Origin: Rhodobacterales bacterium 56_14_T64
Lineage (GTDB): Bacteria > Pseudomonadota > Alphaproteobacteria > Rhodobacterales > Rhodobacteraceae
Length of the DNA: 41,229 nt
Direction: 5' to 3'
Assembly: GCA_002162795.1 (NCBI GenBank)
Contig: MAAY01000081.1
Location: 1 to 41,229 of the forward strand
The position numbers and the translations under genes are program-made. Position 1 is the stretch's first letter. Each line of letters starts with the position of its first letter. The notes below the pieces were generated by a model, which made no database searches, was not told the origin of the DNA, and saw nothing but the letters and a program-made list of their open reading frames with translations. Shown here in pieces: positions 19,909 through 28,484 of the stretch.

Positions 19909-22326
19909 CTATTTCTCAGTAAATTTCAGCTCGATACGGCGGTTCTGAGAGCGAGCCTCCACGGTATCGTCAGTGTTGACAGGCTGGTACTCGCCAAACC
20001 CATTGGCCGATAGCCGCCCCGGCGGGATGCCTAGAACCTCGACCAGGAATCGCACCACAGACAGCGCCCGGCCCTGACTGAGTTCCCAGTTGTCGGCATA
20101 TTTGAAATGACCCACCAGCGGTGTGTTGTCAGTATGCCCGTCAACCCGGATCACCCAATCAATACTGGGTGGAATATCACCCGCTACGCTGCGCAGGATG
20201 TTGGCCACCTTGGCAATCTCGACTTCACCCTCAGGCGACAAATCGGCACCACCCGGCGGGAACAGCACCTCAGACGAGAAGACAAAGCGGTCGCCTTCGA
20301 TGCGCACGCCTTCCTGATTGCCCAACACGTCGCGCAGGCGGCCAAAGAATTCCGACCGGTAACGTTCCAGATCTTCGGCCTTGGTCTCCAGATCTGTGGC
20401 CCGGTTGGCCAGCTCTATCGCCTCGGCCTCCAGCCGCTTGCGTTCGGCCTCTTCCAGCAGGCGACGTTTGCGCTCTTCCGAAGCGGCACGCGCCAGCGCA
20501 GTGTTCAAATTCTTACCGAGGTTTTGCAACTGCACCTGCTGCGCCACGTCATGAGCCTGACCGTCATCCAGCAAGGTTTGCAAACTGCCAAGCTGGGCTC
20601 TCAGCGCCGACACCTGCTGGTTCAACAAGGCCGTCTGGCGTTGGGCCTCGGCTGAAATGTCCTGCTCCCCTGCCAGCGCGGTGCGGGCCTGCGCCAAAAG
20701 TGCGGCACGTTGTTCGGCCAATGACATCTGCGTGGCAGCGCGGCCTTCCGCATCAGATTGCTGCTCAAGCGCCGCCAACAGACGGCTTTGCAGCACCTCC
20801 TGATCCGAGGCGGCGACCTGCGCCTTCTCCAAGGCTTCCAAAGCTGCCAACAAGCGGCTCTCGACTGCGGCACGCTCTTCCTGGGTTGAACTTGCCGCCG
20901 ACCGTGCAGCAGCCAGATCAGCACGGGACTGCTCCAATTGCGAAACAAGCCCAGCCTCGGTGCTGGCGGCTTCGGCCTGCACCTGTGCCAGGCGTTCCTG
21001 CAAGCCACGCTGTTCGGCGTCAGACGTGGCTTGCAACGCCGCAATCTGCGTTTCCAACTTGGCGCGAGCAGCCGCGTGTTCAGTCTGCAAGCGCTGCAAT
21101 TCGGTTTGATATTCGGTTTCGGACTGCACGTTATCCGCCCGCTGGCTGGCAAGTTCTGCCGCCAAAGCATCCCGCGTTTGCGCGGCCTCACTGCGTGCCA
21201 AAGCCAAGTCCGCAGTCAACTGCTCGCGGGTTGCAGTGCTGTCGCTGCGGATGCGGCCAAGTTCGGACTCGAGTGCGCTGACACGCGCCTCGGCGGCGGA
21301 TTGGGTCACCTGCATCTGAGCCAGAACACGGGTCAGACGTTCAGCTAACTCGTCGCGCTCGCGGGTCTGCGCCTTTGCGGCCTCGATCGCAGACAGAGCC
21401 TCGGCCAGCTGGGTATCCAGTGTCTGTTTCGCAACATTCGCTGCAGCGAGCAGCGTCAGAGTGTCTTCGGCGTCTTGCCGCTGCGCCTCCAGCGCCAGGG
21501 TCATCGCGGTCAACTCGCTATCTGCATTGGCCAGCTTTTGGCGCAACGCCTCGGCAGCAGCGGCTTCGACCAGACGCGCCGCCTCTTCATCGCTCAACTG
21601 TTGACGCGCCTCGGTCAGTGCGGCGGCACGATCCTCGCTGAGTTGCTGTACTACGGCCAATGCGTCAGCGCTGGCCTCCCCCTGTTGTTCCAGCCCGGCA
21701 ATCAGCGCCTCTAGCGCCTCGCGTTTGGCGGCAGCCAGCCGCGCCGTTTCGACCTGTACGTCGATCTCAGTGCGGCTTTGCGCCAGAGCTAAATTCAGAG
21801 CCTCGCGCTCGGACAATAAGTCGGCACGGGCCTGCTCCAGCGTTTCCTGATCAGCCTGCAAAGACGCGATACTGGCATTGGCTTGGTCCCGACCTGCCAA
21901 AAGCGTCGCCACCTGAGCCTCAAACGAGGTGATCTGCGCCGAGGCATCGGCTAAGTCCGCGGCCTGCCTGTCGCGTTCATTGGTCAGTGAGGCAAGCAAA
22001 GTCGCCTGCTGACCCAACTGCGTCTGGGTTCGTTCCAGATCGCTTTGGGCATCATTCAGGGTTGAATTCAGCGCCCCCAGCCGGGCGTTCAGCTGGCTGT
22101 TAGAGCGTTCCTCCAGCCCCAGAGCATTTGCCAGCGCACCAATCTCCGAGGACAGCACGTCCAGTTCGTTTTCCTTTTCGGAAATAGTGTCACTCAGCAC
22201 AAAGTGAACGATCATAAAGATCGTCAGCAGGAACATCAGCACCAGCAGCAGCCCGGTCATCGCATCGACAAAACCAGGCCAGATCGAGGCCTGGAATCTT
22301 TGCCCGGTGCGCCGTGACAGAGCCAT
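19909..22326 (-). CDS. MotB/OmpA-like protein with very long coiled coil
   Basis: An 805-residue inner-membrane protein. A short cytoplasmic N-terminus is followed by one membrane segment (about 22-46) whose start FVDAMTGLLLVLMFL holds D21, placed like the proton-binding Asp of MotB/ExbD. About 600 residues of Ala/Gln/Glu/Leu-rich heptad-like sequence follow. The last 140 residues form an OmpA-type peptidoglycan-binding domain (VDGHTDNTP, ELSQGRALSV, SQNRRIELKF). It is 3 bp from its ExbB/MotA-like partner. The pair should form a proton-driven stator-type complex anchored to the wall. Its task is unknown; cell-envelope function is most likely. Confidence 0.88.
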   Translation of the reverse strand: MALSRRTGQRFQASIWPGFVDAMTGLLLVLMFLLTIFMIVHFVLSDTISEKENELDVLSSEIGALANALGLEERSNSQLNARLGALNSTLNDAQSDLERTQTQLGQQATLLASLTNERDRQAADLADASAQITSFEAQVATLLAGRDQANASIASLQADQETLEQARADLLSEREALNLALAQSRTEIDVQVETARLAAAKREALEALIAGLEQQGEASADALAVVQQLSEDRAAALTEARQQLSDEEAARLVEAAAAEALRQKLANADSELTAMTLALEAQRQDAEDTLTLLAAANVAKQTLDTQLAEALSAIEAAKAQTRERDELAERLTRVLAQMQVTQSAAEARVSALESELGRIRSDSTATREQLTADLALARSEAAQTRDALAAELASQRADNVQSETEYQTELQRLQTEHAAARAKLETQIAALQATSDAEQRGLQERLAQVQAEAASTEAGLVSQLEQSRADLAAARSAASSTQEERAAVESRLLAALEALEKAQVAASDQEVLQSRLLAALEQQSDAEGRAATQMSLAEQRAALLAQARTALAGEQDISAEAQRQTALLNQQVSALRAQLGSLQTLLDDGQAHDVAQQVQLQNLGKNLNTALARAASEERKRRLLEEAERKRLEAEAIELANRATDLETKAEDLERYRSEFFGRLRDVLGNQEGVRIEGDRFVFSSEVLFPPGGADLSPEGEVEIAKVANILRSVAGDIPPSIDWVIRVDGHTDNTPLVGHFKYADNWELSQGRALSVVRFLVEVLGIPPGRLSANGFGEYQPVNTDDTVEARSQNRRIELKFTEK

Positions 22327-22329
22327 AGC

Positions 22330-23520
22330 TCAGACCTCTCCGCTGTCGGGGTCCACTGCCGCAGGGGCGCGGCCACGCGGGCGCGCAAAGGTCCGCACCA
22401 GCATGTCGATATCGCGACGCAGCACCGCCAGGCTTTCTTGGCGACCGGCCGAGATCTCCTCAAGGATGCGCAGCATCTGCACGTCGATCGAGCGCAGCCG
22501 CATGCGACTTTCGGCATCGATACCGGCGTCACTGCCATAGGCCCGCATCACCTCGGTCAGCGCCTCTTGACCCACGGCGACCCGCTCTAACGAGGAGGCA
22601 ATGGTGTCACTTTGATCCTGACGTTCATTCATCGCCGAAATACTGTCGACCAATGTCGACAGTTTGTGGTTGACCATATCGCGGCCTTCGGCGGATTGCA
22701 CAAACAACGCCTGCAGCGCATCCATCTGCTCGGCCATGGTGTCCAGCACCTGCGTCACCACTCCAGTGTCGCCGCCGCCCTCCTCGCCCGAGGAAAAACT
22801 GACCCGGGTAAAGGTAGACAACCATTCTTCCATCTCGCGGTAGAACCGGTTCTGGCCATGGCCAGCAAACAGTTCCAGCAACCCGACGATTAGTGAGCCC
22901 GCCAGCCCCAGCAACGACGAGGCGAAAGCCGTGCCCATGCCACCAAGTTGCGATTCAAGTCCGGTCATCAAGCGCTTGAACACCGCCAGACTTTCTTCGC
23001 CTTCTTTGGGGGACAGGCTGCGGATGGTTTCCACCACCGCTGGCACCGTTGTGGCCAAGCCATAGAAGGTCCCCAACAGGCCCAGAAAGATCAGCAGGTT
23101 GACGATATAGCGCGTAATCTCACGCTCTTCGTCGATCCGGTTGGCAATCGTATCCAGGATCGAACGAGTAGAGGACGAGCCCAACTGCATGCGCGCCGCG
23201 CGCGAGCGCAGCATGGTGGCCAATGGTGCCAGCAGCGACGGCGGTCGATCCTCGTCATGGGTTTCGCCAGCAGCAAAGCGTTCGATCCAGCGGACCGAGC
23301 CGATCAGCTGGATTACCTGCCAGAAACAGGCCAGCACCCCAAACACAAACACCAGCAGGATAAATCCGTTCAGCCAGGGATTGGACTGAAACACCGGCAG
23401 CACCCGTGGCAGGGCCACAAAGGCGCCAAACCCAGACAGGCCTAGCGCACTCAACATCATCATGATTTGGCGGACCGGTTGCGAAAATTGCACGCGGGTC
23501 TCGCTAGGTGGCTGCGCCAT
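22330..23520 (-). CDS. MotA/TolQ/ExbB-family proton channel protein
   Basis: A 396-residue membrane protein with about four membrane segments (near 17-40, 50-74, 138-160 and 196-220). The TolQ/ExbB signature is clear: LGLLGTFYGLATTVP in the third and GGMGTAFASSLLGLAGSLIVG in the fourth. A cytoplasmic helical tail of about 175 residues follows. The start at 23520 was chosen over 23559 because AGGAAT sits upstream and MAQPPSETR is a plausible N-terminus. First gene of the two-gene operon with the MotB/OmpA-like protein. It resembles ZorA of Zorya in organisation, but no Zorya effector genes are nearby. Confidence 0.85.
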   Translation of the reverse strand: MAQPPSETRVQFSQPVRQIMMMLSALGLSGFGAFVALPRVLPVFQSNPWLNGFILLVFVFGVLACFWQVIQLIGSVRWIERFAAGETHDEDRPPSLLAPLATMLRSRAARMQLGSSSTRSILDTIANRIDEEREITRYIVNLLIFLGLLGTFYGLATTVPAVVETIRSLSPKEGEESLAVFKRLMTGLESQLGGMGTAFASSLLGLAGSLIVGLLELFAGHGQNRFYREMEEWLSTFTRVSFSSGEEGGGDTGVVTQVLDTMAEQMDALQALFVQSAEGRDMVNHKLSTLVDSISAMNERQDQSDTIASSLERVAVGQEALTEVMRAYGSDAGIDAESRMRLRSIDVQMLRILEEISAGRQESLAVLRRDIDMLVRTFARPRGRAPAAVDPDSGEV

Positions 23521-23593
23521 TCGTGGGTATTCCTGAAATCTACTCTGCTCTTGGTCCAAAGCCTACAGGCTATTATTCCAAAGCGCCAAGGCT

Positions 23594-24124
23594 TTATGCA
23601 GTAAGGGACTGCACACGGTTCGTCAGCCAGTCGAGATCCCCATCTCTCAGCCCAATTTCCGCCAGATGCGCCGCCGTATTGTACAGATACTCTGGGTTTG
23701 GCCCCCGTCCGCCCACTGCAACGGCGATGATTTGCGCCTGCTCTTCCAGGCTCAGGTCACCGCAATACTGCACATGATGCGGATCGATAACATAGGTGAC
23801 AGCGGTGACCGTTTCGCCGCTGACCAGATCCACCTGCAGGTCACGCTCGACATAGGCCGAGGAAATCAGCTCGCGGGCGCGCAACTCGGTCAGGGTTTCT
23901 TCCTCGTGCCCAGCCTCGACCGCCAACGCCAGCCCGGTGCAGTGAGTGCCGTGGATTTCATCCAGCGCCAGCACCAGCCCGGGTGTCTCTTCGCTGCCGC
24001 GGTGGTGGATCGAGCTCATGCAGAACGACCGCGCATAGCCTTGCAGGGTCGCGACCTGCTGCTGCGCCACCGGAAATCCGGGGTTCCATAGTAAAGATCC
24101 GTATCCAAACACCCACATCGTCAT
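23594..24124 (-). CDS. Gamma-glutamylcyclotransferase (ChaC-like)
   Basis: A 176-residue cytosolic protein of the ChaC/GGCT-like fold, which releases 5-oxoproline from gamma-glutamyl compounds, in ChaC mainly glutathione. The N-terminal substrate loop FGYGSLLWNPGF is present, as is the conserved region GRGPNPEYLYNTAAHL near the C-terminus. The start at 24124 is preceded by GAGAGG; an in-frame ATG at 24178 gives a non-family extension. It is divergent from the DUF2125 gene, with 66 bp between starts. Confidence 0.87.
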   Translation of the reverse strand: MTMWVFGYGSLLWNPGFPVAQQQVATLQGYARSFCMSSIHHRGSEETPGLVLALDEIHGTHCTGLALAVEAGHEEETLTELRARELISSAYVERDLQVDLVSGETVTAVTYVIDPHHVQYCGDLSLEEQAQIIAVAVGGRGPNPEYLYNTAAHLAEIGLRDGDLDWLTNRVQSLTA

Positions 24125-24190
24125 AACACTGGCCCTCTCTGGTTTCGGGCCTATAAACAACAAAACCCGTTTGGACAAAAGAGGCTGTTG

Positions 24191-25192
24191 ATGCTGCGAT
24201 TGATGAAACTGCTGTTGGCGGTGGCCTTACTGTGGTCTTTGTACTGGATGGCGGCGGGCTGGGGTCTGCGCAATGGCATCAGCGCTTGGTTTGCCGAGCA
24301 ACAGCGCCAGGGCTGGCAGGCCGAATATTCAGCGCTGAGCAGCGGCGGCTATCCCAGCTCTCATATCACCCGGATCAGCCACCCGACACTCGCGGACCCC
24401 GGCACCGGCACCGCCTGGCGGGCTGATTGGCTAGAGGTAAGCAGTCCCGCAATCTGGCCCGGTCGCCAAACCCTGAGCTTTGCACCTTCACCCCAGCGCC
24501 TGTCCTATTTCGATCAGACTGCCGTGATCGAGGCGCAGGACCTGCAGGCACAGTTACATTTGGCTCCGGGGCTAGCGCTGACACTCGAAGACTTGGCCTT
24601 GACTGGCGGCGCCTGGCGTATCAGCGATGGCGAAAACACTCTGATGAATGCGGGGTCATTGCAGTTGGGGATGCACCAGATGGGGCGGCCTGAACGCTAC
24701 CAGATGTTGGTGTCCGCCACAGATTTCGCCCCAGGCATCTCTCTGCGCCACCTGATGGCGGCCAACGAGACGCTACCCGATTCATTTGAGACACTGATGC
24801 TCGACATGGAAGTGACATTCGACACCGCCTGGGACCGCACAGCGCTCGAGTTGCGCCGCCCACAGCCCCGCCATATTGAGGTGAAACTGGTTGATGCCCA
24901 CTGGGGTGAGCTCCGCCTCAAGGCCGCTGGCACGTTAGAGGTTGACGAAACCGGCCTCCCCACCGGTGAAATCGCGCTGAAAGTTGAAAACTGGCACCAG
25001 ATGCTGGTGATGGCCGAAGGCGCCGGTGTGCTTCCCGCCAAAGCGCGCGACGGGCTTGAGAGGGTGCTGAGCCTGTTTGCCGGTCTGGGCGGTAATCCAC
25101 GCGATCTGGACACCCAGTTAAACTTCCGCAACGGCCATGTTGCTCTCGGCCCGATCCCGCTGGGACCGGCTCCAAAGTTCATTCTGCGATAA
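24191..25192 (+). CDS. DUF2125 domain protein
   Basis: A 333-residue protein with an N-terminal hydrophobic segment (about residues 4-23, LMKLLLAVALLWSLYWMAAG), acting as signal anchor or uncleaved signal, followed by beta-rich sequence typical of DUF2125, a family found in alphaproteobacteria and of unknown function. A conserved-looking feature is GWQAEYSALSSGGYPSS. It is probably a periplasmic, membrane-tethered protein. A TTG directly before the ATG extends the frame by one codon; ATG 24191 was preferred. GAGG lies upstream. Confidence 0.82.
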   Translation: MLRLMKLLLAVALLWSLYWMAAGWGLRNGISAWFAEQQRQGWQAEYSALSSGGYPSSHITRISHPTLADPGTGTAWRADWLEVSSPAIWPGRQTLSFAPSPQRLSYFDQTAVIEAQDLQAQLHLAPGLALTLEDLALTGGAWRISDGENTLMNAGSLQLGMHQMGRPERYQMLVSATDFAPGISLRHLMAANETLPDSFETLMLDMEVTFDTAWDRTALELRRPQPRHIEVKLVDAHWGELRLKAAGTLEVDETGLPTGEIALKVENWHQMLVMAEGAGVLPAKARDGLERVLSLFAGLGGNPRDLDTQLNFRNGHVALGPIPLGPAPKFILR

Positions 25193-25526
25193 CAATGTCT
25201 CCCGCCCGTCGTCCGGTATCTGCGATACCCTCCTCCCGTTGGGCCTGGCGCCGCTGGCGCGGCGCTTCCCCGCCCATCGCGAGTCAATGATGGCCGCAGG
25301 CCACCGCGCCTTGGCGCGGGTGCAGCTCGTTGACGCGCGATGGGGGTGCAATAGACTGGAACAAGCGTCTTGAGAGGCAGACCTGCCCCTCAAGCGCTTC
25401 TCAGCAGATCTTTCTTTTTCTCTTTTGTTGTTTGCGCCGCGCCTTGCGCGGCGCCACGCCCAAGACCGTAAGGGGATCGGCAACGCCGATCACCCGCAGG
25501 GGCGCGGGAGACCATCTTTACGGCAG
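25193..25526. other. 334-bp intergenic region with five strong hairpins
   Basis: No credible gene. Between the convergent DUF2125 and extensin genes lie hairpins at 25248-25265 (GCGCCGC / GCGGCGC), 25302-25322 (CACC-GCGCC / GGCGC-GG-GTG), 25363-25399, 25434-25454 (GCGCCGCGC / GCGCGGCGC) and 25472-25495 (GGGGATCGGC / GCCGATC-CCC). A pyrimidine-rich stretch follows the third. The second and fourth are perfect or nearly so. Confidence 0.7.
25363..25399 (+). terminator. Long hairpin, possible terminator of the DUF2125 gene
   Basis: AAGCG, CTTGAG and GGCA pair with TGCC, CTCAAG and CGCTT, leaving one unpaired T and one A-C mismatch (15 bp in all). A T-rich tract (TTTCTTTTTCTCTTTT) follows after 11 bases, which is further away than in a standard intrinsic terminator. 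Confidence 0.5.
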
Positions 25527-26354
25527 CTACCGACAGTAGGGACCGCTGCGATGACTGGCAGTATCAAAATGGAAATGATCGCGGTGATGGCGATCAGCTT
25601 CGGGACCCAGAACTGTACCAAAAGGACCGCAGGCCGCTGACCAGGCCTTGCGCAATCGTTTGCCATATGCCTTATCCCGCCAGCCCTGGACGACGGTAAC
25701 GACCTCGCCACTGGCCAGTGTAAATCCGGAAATATCAATCGCTTTGCCTCTGCCGTGCTCAGAAATTCGGGCACCGGGGCGATTGTTGCGGGTGCGGCAG
25801 GCGTAATGTGCTGCAACGCGTAGGCTCACCACCTTGTTGCGGCGCTTAAAGGCAGGTTGCAGCCCCTTGTCGACCCAGGTGTTCAGCGCCTGCGCCGTCT
25901 CACAGGTCATCACCGACGGCTGACTGAGACTGACCCCAGCCACCGAGCGCACCCGAACGGCATCGCTGGCGCCACAGCCGTTCAGTTTGGCAGGAACGGT
26001 TCCAACTTTTTCACCCTGAATATCGATGTCACCGCAGACCGAGCCCTTGCGAAGTCGGCGGCGCTTGAAGAGAGCCTGTTCCACCACGCTGTCTGGTCGC
26101 AATGTGGGGCGTAGGGACTGATCCGGGCTCAGAGATTGTAGCCCCGATGGACGGGCAGCTGCGAGTATAATCTGATCCGACACTGGACGGATCACTGGCC
26201 GCAATTGCGAGTTCAGCGGCGCTGGAACAATCAAAGCGGCCAATTGAACCTCAGCCATCGGGCGCGGCGCCGGGCGCAGGGAGGTTTCAGGTGCAGCGCC
26301 AAAGGCGGGTACAGCCGTCAGAATCAGTCCACATATCCCTGCACGTACCATCAT
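25527..26354 (-). CDS. Extensin-like family protein
   Basis: A 275-residue exported protein with a signal peptide (about 1-19) and a Pro/Arg-rich linker with repeated LRPxxRP motifs (about 25-88). The C-terminal extensin-like domain of bacterial type has metal-site-like elements SEHGRGKAIDISG and HRDHFHFD, resembling the DD-/LD-peptidase fold of MepA and related proteins. Conserved Cys residues (about 107, 127, 151, 186, 242, 274) would form disulfides in the periplasm. A cell-wall role is likely but untested. Its ATG overlaps the tyrC stop by 4 bp. Confidence 0.85.
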   Translation of the reverse strand: MMVRAGICGLILTAVPAFGAAPETSLRPAPRPMAEVQLAALIVPAPLNSQLRPVIRPVSDQIILAAARPSGLQSLSPDQSLRPTLRPDSVVEQALFKRRRLRKGSVCGDIDIQGEKVGTVPAKLNGCGASDAVRVRSVAGVSLSQPSVMTCETAQALNTWVDKGLQPAFKRRNKVVSLRVAAHYACRTRNNRPGARISEHGRGKAIDISGFTLASGEVVTVVQGWRDKAYGKRLRKAWSAACGPFGTVLGPEADRHHRDHFHFDTASHRSGPYCR

Positions 26355-27295
26355 TTGTCCTGCCCTCCCGTTGAGCTGCTTGCCTGACCACGGCCAAAAT
26401 CTGGCGCGTCGGTATCTTGCCCGGCCTCAATGATGCCACGCCGAATGGCACGGGTATGGGTGAAATACTCGTGCAGATGTTCACCATCGCCGGTGCGGAT
26501 CGCACGTTGCAGAGCAAATAGCTCTTCGGTGAACCGGCCAAGGATTTCCAGCGTGGCTTCTTTGTTGGTCAAAAAGACATCGCGCCACATGGTTGGGTCC
26601 GACGCGGCAATTCGGGTGAAGTCACGGAAACCCGCCGCTGAATACTTGATCACTTCGCTGTCGGTCACCCGGCGCAGATCGTCAGCGACCCCGACCATGG
26701 TATAGGCAATCAGGTGCGGCGTATGACTGGTGACGGCCAGCACCAAATCGTGGTGATCAGCCTCCATTTCGTCGACATTTGACCCCATGCCTTCCCACAG
26801 CGCCCGCAATCTGGCGACAGCGTCTGGGTCTGATCCTTCGACCGGCACCAGCAGGCACCAGCGGTTGTCGTATAGCTCGGCAAAACCGGACTCGGGGCCG
26901 GAATGCTCGGTCCCGGCAAGCGGGTGGGCGGGCACGAAATGCACGCCTTCGGGGATAAGCGGCTGCACCACGTCGATCACATGGCGCTTGACCGAGCCCA
27001 CATCCGAGACAGTTGCCCCCGGCATCAGTGATCCGGCGATCTCCTGCATCACCGGCCCCATGGCCCCAATCGGCACACAGAGCACCACAAGATCCGCACC
27101 CTCGACGGCCTCAACAGCACTGTCACAAACTCGGTCACACAGACCAATCTCACGCGCCTTGTCCCGGGTTTGAGCCGAGCGGGCATAGCCGGTCACTTCC
27201 CCAGCCAGCCCAGAGCGTTTGATAGCCCAAAACATGGATGAAGCAATCAGCCCCAGCCCGATCAGGGCGACGCGGTTATAAATTGGCTGGCTCAT
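26351..27295 (-). CDS. tyrC: Prephenate/arogenate dehydrogenase
   Basis: Oxidative decarboxylation of prephenate or arogenate in tyrosine synthesis. The 314-residue protein has an N-terminal dinucleotide fold ([13 protein letters not shown]; the usual third Gly is Ala), then GSVKRHVID and the catalytic-His region [13 protein letters not shown]. The C-terminal helical domain has [13 protein letters not shown] and GFRDFTRIA. It is the middle gene of hisC-tyrC-extensin, with 4-bp overlaps on both sides. Whether it prefers prephenate or arogenate cannot be read by eye. Confidence 0.92.
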   Translation of the reverse strand: MSQPIYNRVALIGLGLIASSMFWAIKRSGLAGEVTGYARSAQTRDKAREIGLCDRVCDSAVEAVEGADLVVLCVPIGAMGPVMQEIAGSLMPGATVSDVGSVKRHVIDVVQPLIPEGVHFVPAHPLAGTEHSGPESGFAELYDNRWCLLVPVEGSDPDAVARLRALWEGMGSNVDEMEADHHDLVLAVTSHTPHLIAYTMVGVADDLRRVTDSEVIKYSAAGFRDFTRIAASDPTMWRDVFLTNKEATLEILGRFTEELFALQRAIRTGDGEHLHEYFTHTRAIRRGIIEAGQDTDAPDFGRGQASSSTGGQDK

Positions 27296-28377
27296 ACCGC
27301 ACCATTCTTGAAATCTTTTACGGCCTGCGCCAGATGACGGCAGGACGTCTCGTCGCCGATGGTGATGCGCAGCGCTTCGGGCAGGTTATACCCCGCCACC
27401 CGGCGCACGATCAGTCCTTGTTTTTGGAGATACAAGTCGCAGGCCTCGGCCTCACCCTGACTTGCAAAGCGCGCCAGAATGAAATTGGTGCACGAGATAT
27501 CCGAGACCACGCCAACCTCGGCCAGCGCCTCGGCCAGCCAACCGCGCCATTTGGCATTCTCGCTCCGACAAGTCACAACGTAGTCCACATCCCGCACCGA
27601 GGCCTCGGCCCCTGCCAGAGCTGTGGACGACACATTAAACGGTCCGCGCACCCGATTCAGCACGTCGATCACGGCAGCCGGGCCATAGCCCCAGCCAATC
27701 CGCGCGCCGCCCAACCCATAGATTTTAGAAAACGTCCGGGTCATCACAACGTTGTCGCGCGCATTGACCAGCGCAGCACCTGCGTCAAAGCCTTCGACAT
27801 ATTCGGCGTAAGCGCCGTCCAACACCAGCAATGCGCCCTCGGGGAGGCCATCCGCCAACCGAGCAACCTCGGCTTCGGAAATCATGGTGCCGGTTGGGTT
27901 GTTGGGATTGGCGATGAAGACCAGCTTAGTCCGCTCAGTACATCCCGCCAACAGCGCATCCACATCCGCAACGCGTTCACGCTCTTTGACCTCGACCGGG
28001 GTTGCCCCGGCGGCCAGCGCGCTGATGCGGTACATGGAAAATCCGTGTTCTGTATACAGAACCTCATCCCCTGCCCCGGCATAACACTGGCACAAAAAGG
28101 CGATGATCTCGTCACTGCCGGCACCGCAAATGATCAGCTCGGGATTCAACCCGTGCACGTCGCCAATGGCCTGACGCAGGGACGCGTGATCCGAACTGGG
28201 ATAACGGTGCATCTGCGCCGCCGCCGTCTGCATCGCCTCAACCGCGCGTGGGTTGGGACCAAGTGGGTTTTCGTTCGACGACATTTTCACCACATTGCTG
28301 ACCCCGGCCACATGGGACGCGCCACTCTGATAGAGTGTGATATCCAGAATACCGGGCTGCGGCGTGATCTTATTCAT
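27292..28377 (-). CDS. hisC: Histidinol-phosphate aminotransferase
   Basis: A PLP aminotransferase of fold type I converting imidazole acetol phosphate to histidinol phosphate; homologues of this type also transaminate aromatic keto acids, which fits its pairing with tyrC. The 361-residue protein has [29 protein letters not shown] and the PLP lysine K218 in [22 protein letters not shown] precedes the ATG by about 8 bases. First gene of the three-gene operon. Confidence 0.93.
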   Translation of the reverse strand: MNKITPQPGILDITLYQSGASHVAGVSNVVKMSSNENPLGPNPRAVEAMQTAAAQMHRYPSSDHASLRQAIGDVHGLNPELIICGAGSDEIIAFLCQCYAGAGDEVLYTEHGFSMYRISALAAGATPVEVKERERVADVDALLAGCTERTKLVFIANPNNPTGTMISEAEVARLADGLPEGALLVLDGAYAEYVEGFDAGAALVNARDNVVMTRTFSKIYGLGGARIGWGYGPAAVIDVLNRVRGPFNVSSTALAGAEASVRDVDYVVTCRSENAKWRGWLAEALAEVGVVSDISCTNFILARFASQGEAEACDLYLQKQGLIVRRVAGYNLPEALRITIGDETSCRHLAQAVKDFKNGAV

Positions 28378-28484
28378 AATACGGGCTCCTTATCGGAAAC
28401 CCTAATAGCCGCCCGCGCCAATTTGGGGAAGCGGCAAGATCACAGCACTGGGGAAAACGCGAAATCAGCGCGTCCCACAATGGG

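Noticed and set aside
20121-21281. 386-codon open frame on the + strand within the long coiled-coil gene
   Set aside because: Pro/Arg-rich antisense translation of an Ala/Gln/Glu-rich gene; no family and no ribosome site.
19909-23520. Zorya anti-phage system
   Set aside because: The two membrane genes resemble ZorA/ZorB in domain type, but no ZorC, ZorD or ZorE-like gene is nearby, the long coil is in the wrong partner, and the setting is core chromosome.
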